Assembly (NCBI GenBank): GCA_039621445.1
Contig: CP154955.1
Coordinates: forward strand, 26,219,069 to 26,283,068
DNA length: 64,000 nucleotides
Direction: 5' to 3'
Source: Euglena gracilis
Lineage: Eukaryota > Euglenida > Euglenophyceae > Euglenales
Shown here piece after piece: positions 21,367-29,782 of this stretch; positions within the stretch are counted from its first letter, which is position 1, and every line of letters starts with the position of its first letter. Position numbers and translations under genes: made by a program. The notes beneath the pieces are model-generated. The model did not search any database. It saw only the letters and a program-made list of their open reading frames with translations, and was not told the DNA's origin.

Positions 21367-22813
21367 GCGAACAACCTTGGAAGAGGACCCTGTGGACCCT
21401 CCAAAAACAGCAAGTCCAGGGGAGAACGGACTCGAGGACGCGCAGCGTCCCTCATCTTCGTCGAGCCTGCCTGTGGGACCTCCATCAAGGGGAGTGCACG
21501 CCCCGGAGCTTCCACCGACAGGGTCGCAGTCGGTGATGGACGAGGACTGGAGGAGCGGGTACAGCGGCTGCCCCAAGTGGGGCCCTGTGCTCAAAGGGTT
21601 GGAGGATTCTGGGTTCAAAGAATGGCCTGAGGGCTTCCGATTTGAAAACGGAAGGCTCTTCAAACACAGACTCTTGTGTGTACCAAGGGATGTCATGGGG
21701 AGGGTCGTCAGGGAACACCACGAAGCGGCGGGACACCCAGGGGCTGAACGGCTGTGGGATCGGTGGTTTCTTTTCGCTGACCACCAACACCCAAAAAAAC
21801 TGACCAGCAAAATGATGGGGATGTGTGAAACGTGTCAGTTCACTGAGCCGGACCATCAACCTTTCAAGTGTCCGATACAACCAACACCGGTCCCGCCCCA
21901 CCTGATGGACAGCGTGGCGGTCGACCTCTTTGCACTACCGGAAACCACTTTTGAAGGGAAACTGTACGACACTTTGGCACTTTGTGTGGACCGATTGAGT
22001 GGGTGGATGGTTGCTACCCCCCATCTTAACAAAGGTCTCACAGCTGAAAAGGTGGCCAAGGAAATGTTTCGACAGTGGGATCTGTTCGGAATCCCCTCGA
22101 TGGTGAGTTCCGACAGGGGTCCACAGTTCATAGCAGCCTGGTGGAAAACTCTGTGCGCGGCATACGGTGTAAGGGTTGCCTATGGACAGGCTTACCACCA
22201 TCAGGCGAACGGAAGGGGAGAGGTAGCCGGGCAGCAGGTAATGCGGAAACTTGCAAAACTGGCTGCAGAAAACGGTGTCCCGTGGGTGGAACTCCTCCCA
22301 CGGGCCCTGAGAGCCATTCACGACGTGCCGGGTGAGGCTGGATTGTCCCCTTATGAAATTGTTTTTGGGCGACACCGACCGTTGTGTGGGATTGCACACA
22401 AACCACAGCGGGAGGCTGAAGGTGTAACCGAATTCCTCAAGCGAATGAAGGAACAAGACAGGTGGGTGGCCCAAACGCTCAATGAAAAACTGGAGGCTCG
22501 GAAAGAGGCTGTGAACCAGAAACGACGTAAACCCCCAGCCCTTCAGATTGGTTCCAAGGTTTGGTACCAACCAGAACGACAGCCTGGAACCGACAAGTTT
22601 GAACCCAGGTGGAAAGGGCCAGCGGTGGTTTTGGAAAGAGTGGGAGACCACTCCTATGTGGTGGAGCTTCAGCCGTGGAAGCGACAACCAGCCCACCGTT
22701 CCAAACTGAAACCACAGGTGGAAGACCTTTACTCGACCACCCCCGTGCCTTTGTACTTTTGGTGTGGGAAAGCACAAGAACTGGAGGTTGGACCCGACGA
22801 GTGGGAGGTGTAA
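21161..22813 (+). CDS. F1 integrase segment of pol, right arm
   Basis: An open 550-residue frame with N-terminal HHCC zinc-binding region (H186-H192, C222, C225), DD35E core (D255 in VAVDLFALPE, D318 in SSDRGPQF, E354 in NGRGEVAG; exactly 35 residues between the last two) and a C-terminal GSKVWYQPERQPG-type domain. It ends in a TAA (22,811-22,813) that interrupts the chromodomain. Integrase inserts the cDNA into chromosomes. The 130-residue Lys/Glu/Pro-rich N-terminal spacer is longer than usual. Judged by motifs it is the best-preserved F1 protein segment, but it is only a part of pol. Confidence 0.85.
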   Translation: MWASEQGEGPRLVRIRPQRVKSHQGRRPPPEKTSKTSKPKDRDTEGTQEKGTPEKEMAKRTATEEDPPRRTTLEEDPVDPPKTASPGENGLEDAQRPSSSSSLPVGPPSRGVHAPELPPTGSQSVMDEDWRSGYSGCPKWGPVLKGLEDSGFKEWPEGFRFENGRLFKHRLLCVPRDVMGRVVREHHEAAGHPGAERLWDRWFLFADHQHPKKLTSKMMGMCETCQFTEPDHQPFKCPIQPTPVPPHLMDSVAVDLFALPETTFEGKLYDTLALCVDRLSGWMVATPHLNKGLTAEKVAKEMFRQWDLFGIPSMVSSDRGPQFIAAWWKTLCAAYGVRVAYGQAYHHQANGRGEVAGQQVMRKLAKLAAENGVPWVELLPRALRAIHDVPGEAGLSPYEIVFGRHRPLCGIAHKPQREAEGVTEFLKRMKEQDRWVAQTLNEKLEARKEAVNQKRRKPPALQIGSKVWYQPERQPGTDKFEPRWKGPAVVLERVGDHSYVVELQPWKRQPAHRSKLKPQVEDLYSTTPVPLYFWCGKAQELEVGPDEWEV

Positions 22814-23008
22814 AGGGTGCTCAACCACCGACATGAAAACGGGAAGACGGAATTTTTGGTGCGGTGGAAAGGATTTGGGGCATAAGAGTACCAATGGGAA
22901 CCACTGGAGAATTTCTTCTTAAGAATCAACAAGGACGTGGTTGCCTATTGTGTGGAGAACTGGGTGGATTTGGACGTCAAGGAATTGTTGGAACTGATGA
23001 AGTGACAA
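22790..23008 (+). pseudogene. F1 chromodomain interrupted by two stops, right arm
   Basis: In the integrase frame, TAA at 22,811 and TAA at 22,883 interrupt a chromodomain: EWEV, stop, RVLNHRHENGKTEFLVRWKGFGA, stop, EYQWEPLENF, then a helix ending before TGA at about 23,007. The aromatic and basic pattern (W-E-V, L-V-R-W-K-G, W-E-P) is that of chromovirus chromodomains, which target integration to particular chromatin. Both stops fall at positions normally occupied by Glu or Pro/Glu, as expected for simple substitutions. The left arm has the same stops. Confidence 0.8.
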
Positions 23009-23014
23009 GGTTCC

Positions 23015-23821
23015 TTGTCTTCATCATCCCCACATTTCCTCACAGATGCCCCGGCATCGACGTCCACAACGCCAACACCTACACCAACAACCCCAACATC
23101 ACCACCCCTACTTTCAACCTCAACCTCTTCGTCGCCCACCCCCTCCCCCATACCAGTCACCCCCAACCCCCGACTTCATCATCCACACCATTCTACCCCC
23201 ACCCCTACGCAAGGCCCTCGAGGCCGAGCTCCCCCCCGCCACCTGCAGGAGAACGCCCACAACCACCCCTACCCAGCCTACAAGCTGCCCCCCACCCCCA
23301 GCCATACACACACCCACCCCAATACCACCCCAGCCCCCCCTCAACAACGACACCACCCCCCCGGAGGGAGCGCGGGCGCTCTGCTTGCAGCAGCCCACGC
23401 AGCCCCCGCTCCCTCAGCCCCCCCTCTCTACCTCGGGACTCCGGAGCGGAGCCCGTCCCCCCCGGCGTCGCCGACCTCCCCTCCTCCTCCGACAACGACT
23501 TGCCCCGGCGACGCCCCACCCCCTGGTACCTCCGGGACCTCTGGGGATAGCTCCCCCTCGAGGCTCCCTTCCCCCCCACCCCCCTATTGGTTCGGGCCGC
23601 CCCCTCGCAGCCCCCCCTTTACCTGTCCAGAGCTCTCAGACCGTTTCTTCAACCACAGTGGGAAGGGAAGCTGTCCCACACTGAACCTGGAGCGCCCCCC
23701 CCCCACGCCGAACCTGGGGTGCTCCCCCCACACTGAACCCAGGGTGCCCCCCCCTCCCTCAGCTAGGACCTGGGTTCCCCCCCACGGGCAGCCTAAGGTT
23801 GAAGCAGAGATTTTTTATTAA
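23015..23821 (+). pseudogene. F1 proline-rich C-terminal region, right arm
   Basis: A 268-residue frame extremely rich in Pro, Thr, Ser and His, with a second overlapping open frame (23,046-23,684). There is no known domain. The segment RKALEAELPPATC in the second frame may be a fossil of real coding sequence. Because C-rich DNA lacks stop codons, open frames here are weak evidence. By position it is either a C-terminal tail of Pol or the start of the 3' untranslated region. Confidence 0.35.
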
Positions 23822-24941
23822 AAAAAAAGGGGAGCGGCGCTTGGCGCCAGCCGTTCCCCCCCCCCGACAAGGGACCTGGGGGGGGGGCAAGCCACCGCAC
23901 CCAAAAAAAAAGCAAAAAGAAAAGAAAAACAAAAAACGAGAAGAAAGGAAAAGATTGGGGGCCCAGCCAACTGCCCCCTCACCAAAACAGACCGTGGGCA
24001 GCGCTTAACGCCTGCCCCCCCCCCCCCCCCGGCTACGAAGGGCCTAGAGGGAGGGGGCAGCCCCGGACCTGCAAAGAAAGAAAAAAAGAAAAAGGAACCA
24101 GAACCTGGGTTGGCCACACCTGGTCTGACCCAGAGCGCGAGGGCCCAACTGAAACCCAGCCCTCCGCTTAATTTGTGCATTTTTAACTACACGGACGTTT
24201 GACGAAAGAGAGGGGGTGGAGCGGAAGAGGGGCATTAAGGAGCCTGCTGCCACCCCCCCCCCCACGCCTGACAGATCCGGGGTGCCAGGATACACCACAG
24301 CGAGTGTAAAAAAGAATTCAAAACGACTTTTTGGCTGAGGTGGGCAGCGTTTGCCTGCCCCCCCCCCCGTTCAGGACCTGGACCTGGGAGGGGTGTGCCA
24401 CCGAGGCAGAAAAAAAAACTGTGGCCCAGCCAACTGACCCTCCCCCCCACAAAAAAACAGACAAATAAGTTTTGGTTGTGGTGCTGGATGCCTGCCCCCC
24501 CACCCCGTGGTCCAAACGTGGGGGAACCAGCCACCTGACCCCCCCTGAAAAAGAAAAAAAACCGGACCCTGCCCCGGCCTCATTTTAACCGAAACTCTGA
24601 CTCAGCATTCGCTTGAATTTTGTAAAAATTTGCCCCTGTCTGGCGACTGACCGCTGGGCAGGCGGAGGCGGAACCTCCGAACGGGAGCTGCCCCCTTTTT
24701 TAAAAAAAAAGAGGCGGGTGCTGGGATCGGCGCCTGGCGCCTGCCCCCCCTCCCACACGACAAGGGACCTGGAGAGGACAGCCACCTGAAAAAAAACCAG
24801 GCCAGCCACCCCCCCGAGGGAATGTTTGACCAGCCTGTGACCAAAAACATAAACGGCTAGCCCCCTTACAACAAACGCACTCCGCACGTCTTCCTAAGTG
24901 AGTCGAAAAGAGTTGTAAACAACTCCTTGGGAAGGGGAGTG
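23822..24941 (+). other. Homopolymer-rich 3' untranslated region of F1, right arm
   Basis: C runs of up to about 18 alternate with A runs, for example around 24,010-24,030, 24,255 and 24,355. No convincing coding sequence. The region is the mirror of 15,113-16,249 with different homopolymer lengths. It lies between pol and the LTR; a purine-rich AAGGGGAGTG just before the LTR start at 24,942 is a reasonable polypurine tract candidate. Confidence 0.5.
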
Positions 24942-25472
24942 TGAGTCAGGGGTGCTGAGTGCCTGAGAACTAACCAGGTGACTTGACCCAACCAGGGGCC
25001 TACAGTTTCAATGATGAAACAATTAGGATAATCCCCTCCTAGCTGAATTTTAACCTCTGACCAGATTTTAACCACGATTTTACAACCTGTTCCACAGGGC
25101 TCTGTCACTACTCTGTCACCACTCTGTACTCAATCTGATTATCCATTTGCATTGGCATATCTGGTCCAAGTTTCAAGTCAATTAAAGTTTGTCAAGATTT
25201 CATTGGGAGTGGACGTTGATTATCTGTTCAAGTATTGTGGTCAGAAGTGAAGTTTGAATCAGGAGTTGTTGCTGCAAGTGCACCTAAGTTCCCCAGTTCG
25301 CCGGCATCGAAGACTGCTTCACTCAATCCAGCGATCAGCGATCTGACCTCGACGTGAAGGCATTTCAGTGCTTTGATCAAGACCGACAGGTGTTTTATAC
25401 CCGATTTGTGACCCCCCCCCAAGGACCCACCCCACAACAACCCCGAGAAGGGAAAAGTTATAACCAAAGAAA
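24942..25472 (+). repeat. F1 LTR-like segment plus leader, copy L4
   Basis: 531 bp, shorter than L1 and L2 by a 51-bp deletion near the 5' end. It follows the full pol end, so it is the 3' LTR of the long element. It is nevertheless followed directly by a gag start (25,473), as in a head-to-tail array with shared LTRs. CTCTGT triplet and TATA-like motif are present. Confidence 0.65.
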
Positions 25473-25833
25473 ATGAAACAATTTTTAACAAAGGCCGCGC
25501 GGGAAATTGAAATTCAACTGGGCAGGGTAATCGATCCTACGCGGGGACAGGGAAACCCCACGGACCTGGAACAATCGGAACAGCAAAGGGGGTTATCCCG
25601 CTCCAAGAGGTAGTTTGAAGCACGCCTCAAACTGCTCTACAGTCGGTTGGAACACCCCCACAGACGGTGCATACACATTGGTCGCTGAACGGATGCCTTA
25701 AATGATGTGCAGAAACTGCTTTCGTGAACAAGACAGGAGGAACCGAGACAGGCCCACCCTGACATTGAAGGGGCTGACAAATGTACCTGACGCAACCAGG
25801 GAAGACGTAACAAGACTGGTGGCAGCCACACTT
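25473..25833 (+). pseudogene. F1 gag stub (deleted), right arm
   Basis: ATG at 25,473, about 45 codons of the gag start, then an internal deletion at about 25,610 joining to the capsid/C-terminal gag segment (EDVTRLVAATL). It is interrupted at about 25,833 by F2. It lacks a 9-bp block near 25,790 that is present at 10,490 and in the left arm. It is the next head-to-tail F1 unit after L4. Confidence 0.65.
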
Positions 25834-26074
25834 AGGCACCTATCCTACACAGACGTTCCACACAGGGAAACTCTGTGGTTGACCGGTGGTGAGGATCTTA
25901 CTGAACCGTGAAACACGGTGAAAATACTGTTACTGGCCTCTAGCCAACCTTTAAGCAAGGATACAGGTCTCAGAAGGCTCTGTTTGGTATTCGCCGATAC
26001 AACCTTTCTGGTCCCTGTTTCACTGCTTATTCGTGTGAACTTTTTGGTTTTTGCCTTTTTACCCATCTCAAAAG
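25834..26074 (+). promoter_or_regulatory. F2 5' leader, copy a
   Basis: About 240 bp, shared with 33,816-34,056 and inverted in 13,980-14,219. It starts near TTAGGCA and TCCTACACAGACGTTCC and ends at the gag ATG (26,075). Small perfect hairpins are present, for example around GAAACTCTGTGG and TGAAACACGGTG. It may be the end of an LTR or the untranslated leader. I see no TG start, so the true LTR border is unknown. Confidence 0.4.
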
Positions 26075-28412
26075 ATGCAGAGCACAACCCCCAACAACAA
26101 ATTTGATGATGACTTGTTGATGAGTTCATTGACCAATCTTGATGAGGATTGCGGGGATTGGAACGGTTCGAACGAAATAGGTTCCAATTCCCGACCCCCC
26201 AAGCAACAAGACGACACATTGCATCAATTGTCACAAGGCGAAACGCCTTTATTGTTGCAAGGAGGCAATGCGCCTTCATCATCATCATTGTCATTGATTG
26301 TGCGGGATGTTGGTGGCAAAATGCCTTCCTCCGTCCCGGTTAACCCATCATTGATGCGGCAAGGGGATGAACCCCTTGCACCTTGACACTTGGTTACTCA
26401 TGTTTTCCATGAACAAAGTGAGGGGTATTTGCCCTTTGCTCTGTTCACACCCAAAAGATTCCCGTTGGAAGCACCTGGTGGACCTTTTGGAGTGCAACTC
26501 GGCGGAAACACCGTGTTTTTTCCAACCCCCCCCTCAATTATCACCCCGCACACCATTTCACGCATTACCGGGATTACCCGCGGAAACTGCGGTTTTCCCT
26601 GCTTTGCCATGGAACCAGATATGCGTCTGGTGGTACCGGAAATCTCTGGTGCCGTTTCCATTGTGGACGACTATGAGGAAGATTTGAGAGATAACCCCAC
26701 CCCCGGTGATGTTTACCGAATTATCGGTCAACTCCCAGCGGATCACCCGCTGAGTAAACAAATTTTGCATGTCCACCATTGCGTTGCGGAATGTGCAACC
26801 ATGCTCAAAAAGGTTTTGCAGTTTGATGAGACAATCAAATGGTTGTCAACACCAAACTGGAATATTGCTGGAATTATTTGCAGAGAATTGGCAAATATTG
26901 CCAAAACAATTTCGAAAATGCAGTGAAAGACCTTCAGCATTTTCGAGAAAGTGTTGACAGTATTTTGCGCAAACTCCAGTTGGTGGAATATTTGGAAGAA
27001 ACGGTGCATGACTTGTCCGCGAGTTTGGATAAAATGTCCCCTCCGGTACCGGTTGTGCCACCACCCACAGCGGTAAGCGCTGCGTTTGGTATTCCAAATG
27101 TCCCGGAATCACGTTCTCAAATTACCATTTCTGCAGTAGGAATCCCTACATCCACCGCAAACTTGGTACAACCACCAGCGAAAACGCGAGTTGTACCACC
27201 TTTGCATTTCCTCACACCACAGACCCACTTTTCGCAACACATTTCCGATGAGGAAATTGATCCCCGGCTCGACAATTCGAGTCTCTACCAAGAAGTTCAA
27301 CATTCCAACCTTGTAGGAGGAATGAGCCAACACCCCACACCTGGTATTGGTCATGTGTCGCATTCGCGATCATACCAACCACCAACGGGTTCTGGATTAC
27401 CAGACAACCCGTCGGGTTTTCGGCGGGAAACCCGCCCCACAGGGAGAGGTTCACCAAATTTTTCGCAAATCCCGCAGGAAAATCCTGCCACCCTACATTT
27501 GGTGTGCGAAAACATGCACGGGGTACACATTGAGCGGAAAATCAGCGAAACGCGTTTGGTGTTAAGCATTACCCGGACCCAAACCCCTGGAATACCACCG
27601 AGGGTCATCGGGTTACTCAGAGAGACTTCAAGGGCACCATCGAAATCGCGAACAAGGTGAAGCCCCAATGGGACGGGGATCCAACCACATGGAGACAATT
27701 TTTTCGGGACTGGGAGTACTACTGGGCACTAAAGGGACCCATCCCAGACCCGAATCCCGGGGTAGTCAAGATGGAATTCATCGATTGCCTACCGAGGGAG
27801 GAGCGAGAACGTGCACGCAATTTGGTGATACGTAATGGCGTATCGTTTGATGACCTGGTTGAACAATACGCTTCAACCAACTCGAGTCTGGTCACCAGGA
27901 TTACCCTGAAGAAGAAATGGCGACAATGCGCGCCACCGGATCGCAAATGGAAATCCATTGACCTTTGGTATGCCAAATTGTTAGCACTTGCTTCCGAAGT
28001 TGATGAACTTAGCGAGAAGCAAATGCGCGAACAATTCGATGCGGTTTTGATGCATTTCACACCATCCCTCCTGAAGGATATCCATCGCGAGGAGTTGGCA
28101 GGGCATGAGATGACTCTTGCCCAACGTTGGAATTATGTGTCAAAGCAACTCAAGCTTACACAAGTTTTGGGACAAATACAGTCCGCTTTCCAAACGCATG
28201 CCACCGCGGGAATCCCTGCGGGTGCGTTTAATGCGTTGCAAAAATCACCCATGTCACCAAGATCACCCACCACGGGACCGAAAATGCGGAATCAGCGTTC
28301 TTCGGACCAAGGCACGGATAAACTGTGCTTTTTGTGTAACAAATCTGGTCACATGTCTCGGGAATGCCCGAACCCCGATGCGCGAAAGCGTATTGGAAGT
28401 CCACGTGACTGA
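26075..28412 (+). pseudogene. F2a gag with capsid and CCHC zinc knuckle
   Basis: ATG 26,075 (MQSTTPNNKFDDDLL). The frame meets a TGA at 26,384-26,386 and continues to 26,926, then shifts into 26,839-27,660 and 27,657-28,412. Parts: acidic N-terminus, region with DMRLVVPEISGAVSIVDDYEEDL, predicted coiled coil, PPP-rich linker, capsid (FRDWEYYWALKGP, SIDLWYAKLLALASEVDEL), and a zinc knuckle CFLCNKSGHMSREC at 28,325-28,366. Relative to F2b it lacks the segment between SVDSILR and LQLVEYLEE. It is the retrotransposon structural protein, broken by at least one stop and two shifts. Confidence 0.75.
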
Positions 28413-29455
28413 CATGCACTACCAAACCGAAACTTCCTTCCAATGCGCACATTGTCGGAGAATTTCTACACAACCTCATTTCGACTGTGGATGTATTGTT
28501 GAACCTTCCAAACTAATCGCTTTACACAACAACCAGAGCACACTTGGTACCGGAACCGACACCGAATTTACCCTGACAGCTGACCGAGAACACAACACAC
28601 CGGGTTGTTACCCGTTGTGTGTTGAAGTACATCGACAACTGGACAAACGGGGAATCGCGTCCCTATTCAGAATCGCGAGAATCGCACATGATAACCTCCA
28701 ATGGCAGAAGGCCAACCTCCCTGACCCCGAATTGCAGAATTCCAACTTCTCCGATGTCCCTGCATACAAGTGGCAGAATGCCAAAAATAATTGTACTCCT
28801 TAAAATACACCTGAAACATTTGGTACAATGATTGATGAAGTGTCTTCGGACACACCACATTACCAATGTAGCTCGGTAAACTGTGTTTCAACCCTCCACA
28901 GGACTGAAACCGCGACAACTTTTCGCTAACCGCATCTGGAATGCGTTCAATTTTGGACAATATCACATTTTAGAAACTTGGTTTTCCAAAATCACGCAAA
29001 TCGCGAAGTCGATGGACCTACAGTTTGAGATTGACGCGTCTTCTTTCCAAAGCACACTCTCGTTTACCCAATTACTTGTCAAGTCATACAAACGCGTTTG
29101 ATAAGTTTTGGGGTGATGTGGTCCTGTGGATACACCCACCTCTGAAGCTTATCCCTGTTGTTGTTGACAATATCCTTCGGGTTCAAGCACGCGGTGTGCT
29201 ACTCATTCCTGTAAATCCCGAAGCGGAATGGTTCCAACAATTGGCGTGTGTCACGACGACGTACGCCACCTCCAGCGGTGGGATACAGCGGACGACACTC
29301 CCTTGTTTGAAGATTTTTGTGGTGTCATACCATTGAAAGAAATCATTCTTTGTGTTTGTTTCGTAGATGCATCCAGAACTGTTGACCACATTGACAAATT
29401 CCCAAGGGATAAAGGTCAGAATGACCAAACATACCAACTATCCGCATTGATATAA
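28413..29455 (+). pseudogene. F2a CxxC/CxC motif and pre-RT Dam-like region
   Basis: After the zinc knuckle a deletion leads to FQCAHCRRISTQPHFDCGC, equivalent to the motif near 38,330 in F2b. Then come NAFNFGQYHILETWFSKI (28,940-29,010) and, after a shift, AFDKFWGDVVLWIHPPLKLI (29,090-29,150) with a following strand GVLLIPVNPEAEWF. The W-x-H-P-P block sits where the F1 Dam-like domain has WINPPF. At least three frames are needed to read it. No RT follows. Confidence 0.6.
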
Positions 29456-29670
29456 AGCAGTGGTCACCTCAGCCCAGGGACCACATCGGTGTCAAGTGTA
29501 CGAGTTTTTTCAGGGGCTGCATGGGTTTGTTGCTTCAAGGGTACAAGTGTTATCGGAGGCCCAGGGACCACTTCGGTGTCAAGTGTACGCGTTTTGCCGC
29601 GCGTGCATGAGTTTTTTTTTTCAAGTGTACAAGTGTTACCCGGAGCCCAGGGATCACCTCGGTGTGTGAT
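29456..29670 (+). repeat. Short minisatellite, period about 87 bp
   Basis: Three imperfect units begin GCCCAGGGA at 29,472, 29,559 and 29,645, each followed by CACNTCGGTGT and, in the first two, CAAGTGTACG. It replaces about 200 bp of F2 sequence between the Dam-like region and the segment with EIDPAIRGPFG. The last unit is cut short. It looks like a local expansion within the element. Confidence 0.65.
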
Positions 29671-29782
29671 GTTTTAGAACGTCATATCTATGCCCATGAA
29701 ATAGATCCTGCAATTCGTGGACCTTTCGGTGTCTGTAAGATCGATCCAAAGAAGGTGCACAGCCCATGCACCGAAATTTATT
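29671..29782 (+). pseudogene. F2a remnant just upstream of RT
   Basis: One frame reads YAHEIDPAIRGPFGVCK, matching YACDIDPAIRG at 39,300-39,345 in F2b. The sequence runs into the 217-bp satellite at about 29,783, before the RT domain would start. The satellite has therefore replaced the 3' half of this element. Confidence 0.6.

Larger units (their letters stand above)
20330..26268 (+). repeat. Right arm of giant inverted repeat
   Basis: Mirror of 13,776-19,731. It is continuous with the plus-strand RT in the loop, so this arm is probably the original orientation and the left arm the inverted copy. It ends inside the F2 gag, which on this side continues uninterrupted past 26,268. Left and right positions sum to about 40,061 in the inner part and 40,054 further out, so net indels between the arms are few. 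Confidence 0.85.
25834..29782 (+). mobile_element. F2 copy a: internally deleted chromovirus-like element
   Basis: A diverged copy of family 2 with leader, gag with capsid and zinc knuckle, then a deletion of the protease region, the CxxC/CxC motif, and the Dam-like/pre-RT region. It ends before RT, where a short minisatellite and then the 217-bp satellite take over. It is less similar to F2b than F2c is, and it has the gag middle in the uninverted orientation. It lies in F1 gag at a CACACTT site; the same CACA(C/T)TTAGGCA start is seen at F2b, so the junction shows microhomology. Confidence 0.65.

Noticed and set aside
13776-26268. Inverted repeat as a pure assembly artefact
   Set aside because: Not excluded, but the arms differ by independent substitutions and small deletions, some ancestral in the left arm, which a simple duplication error would not give.
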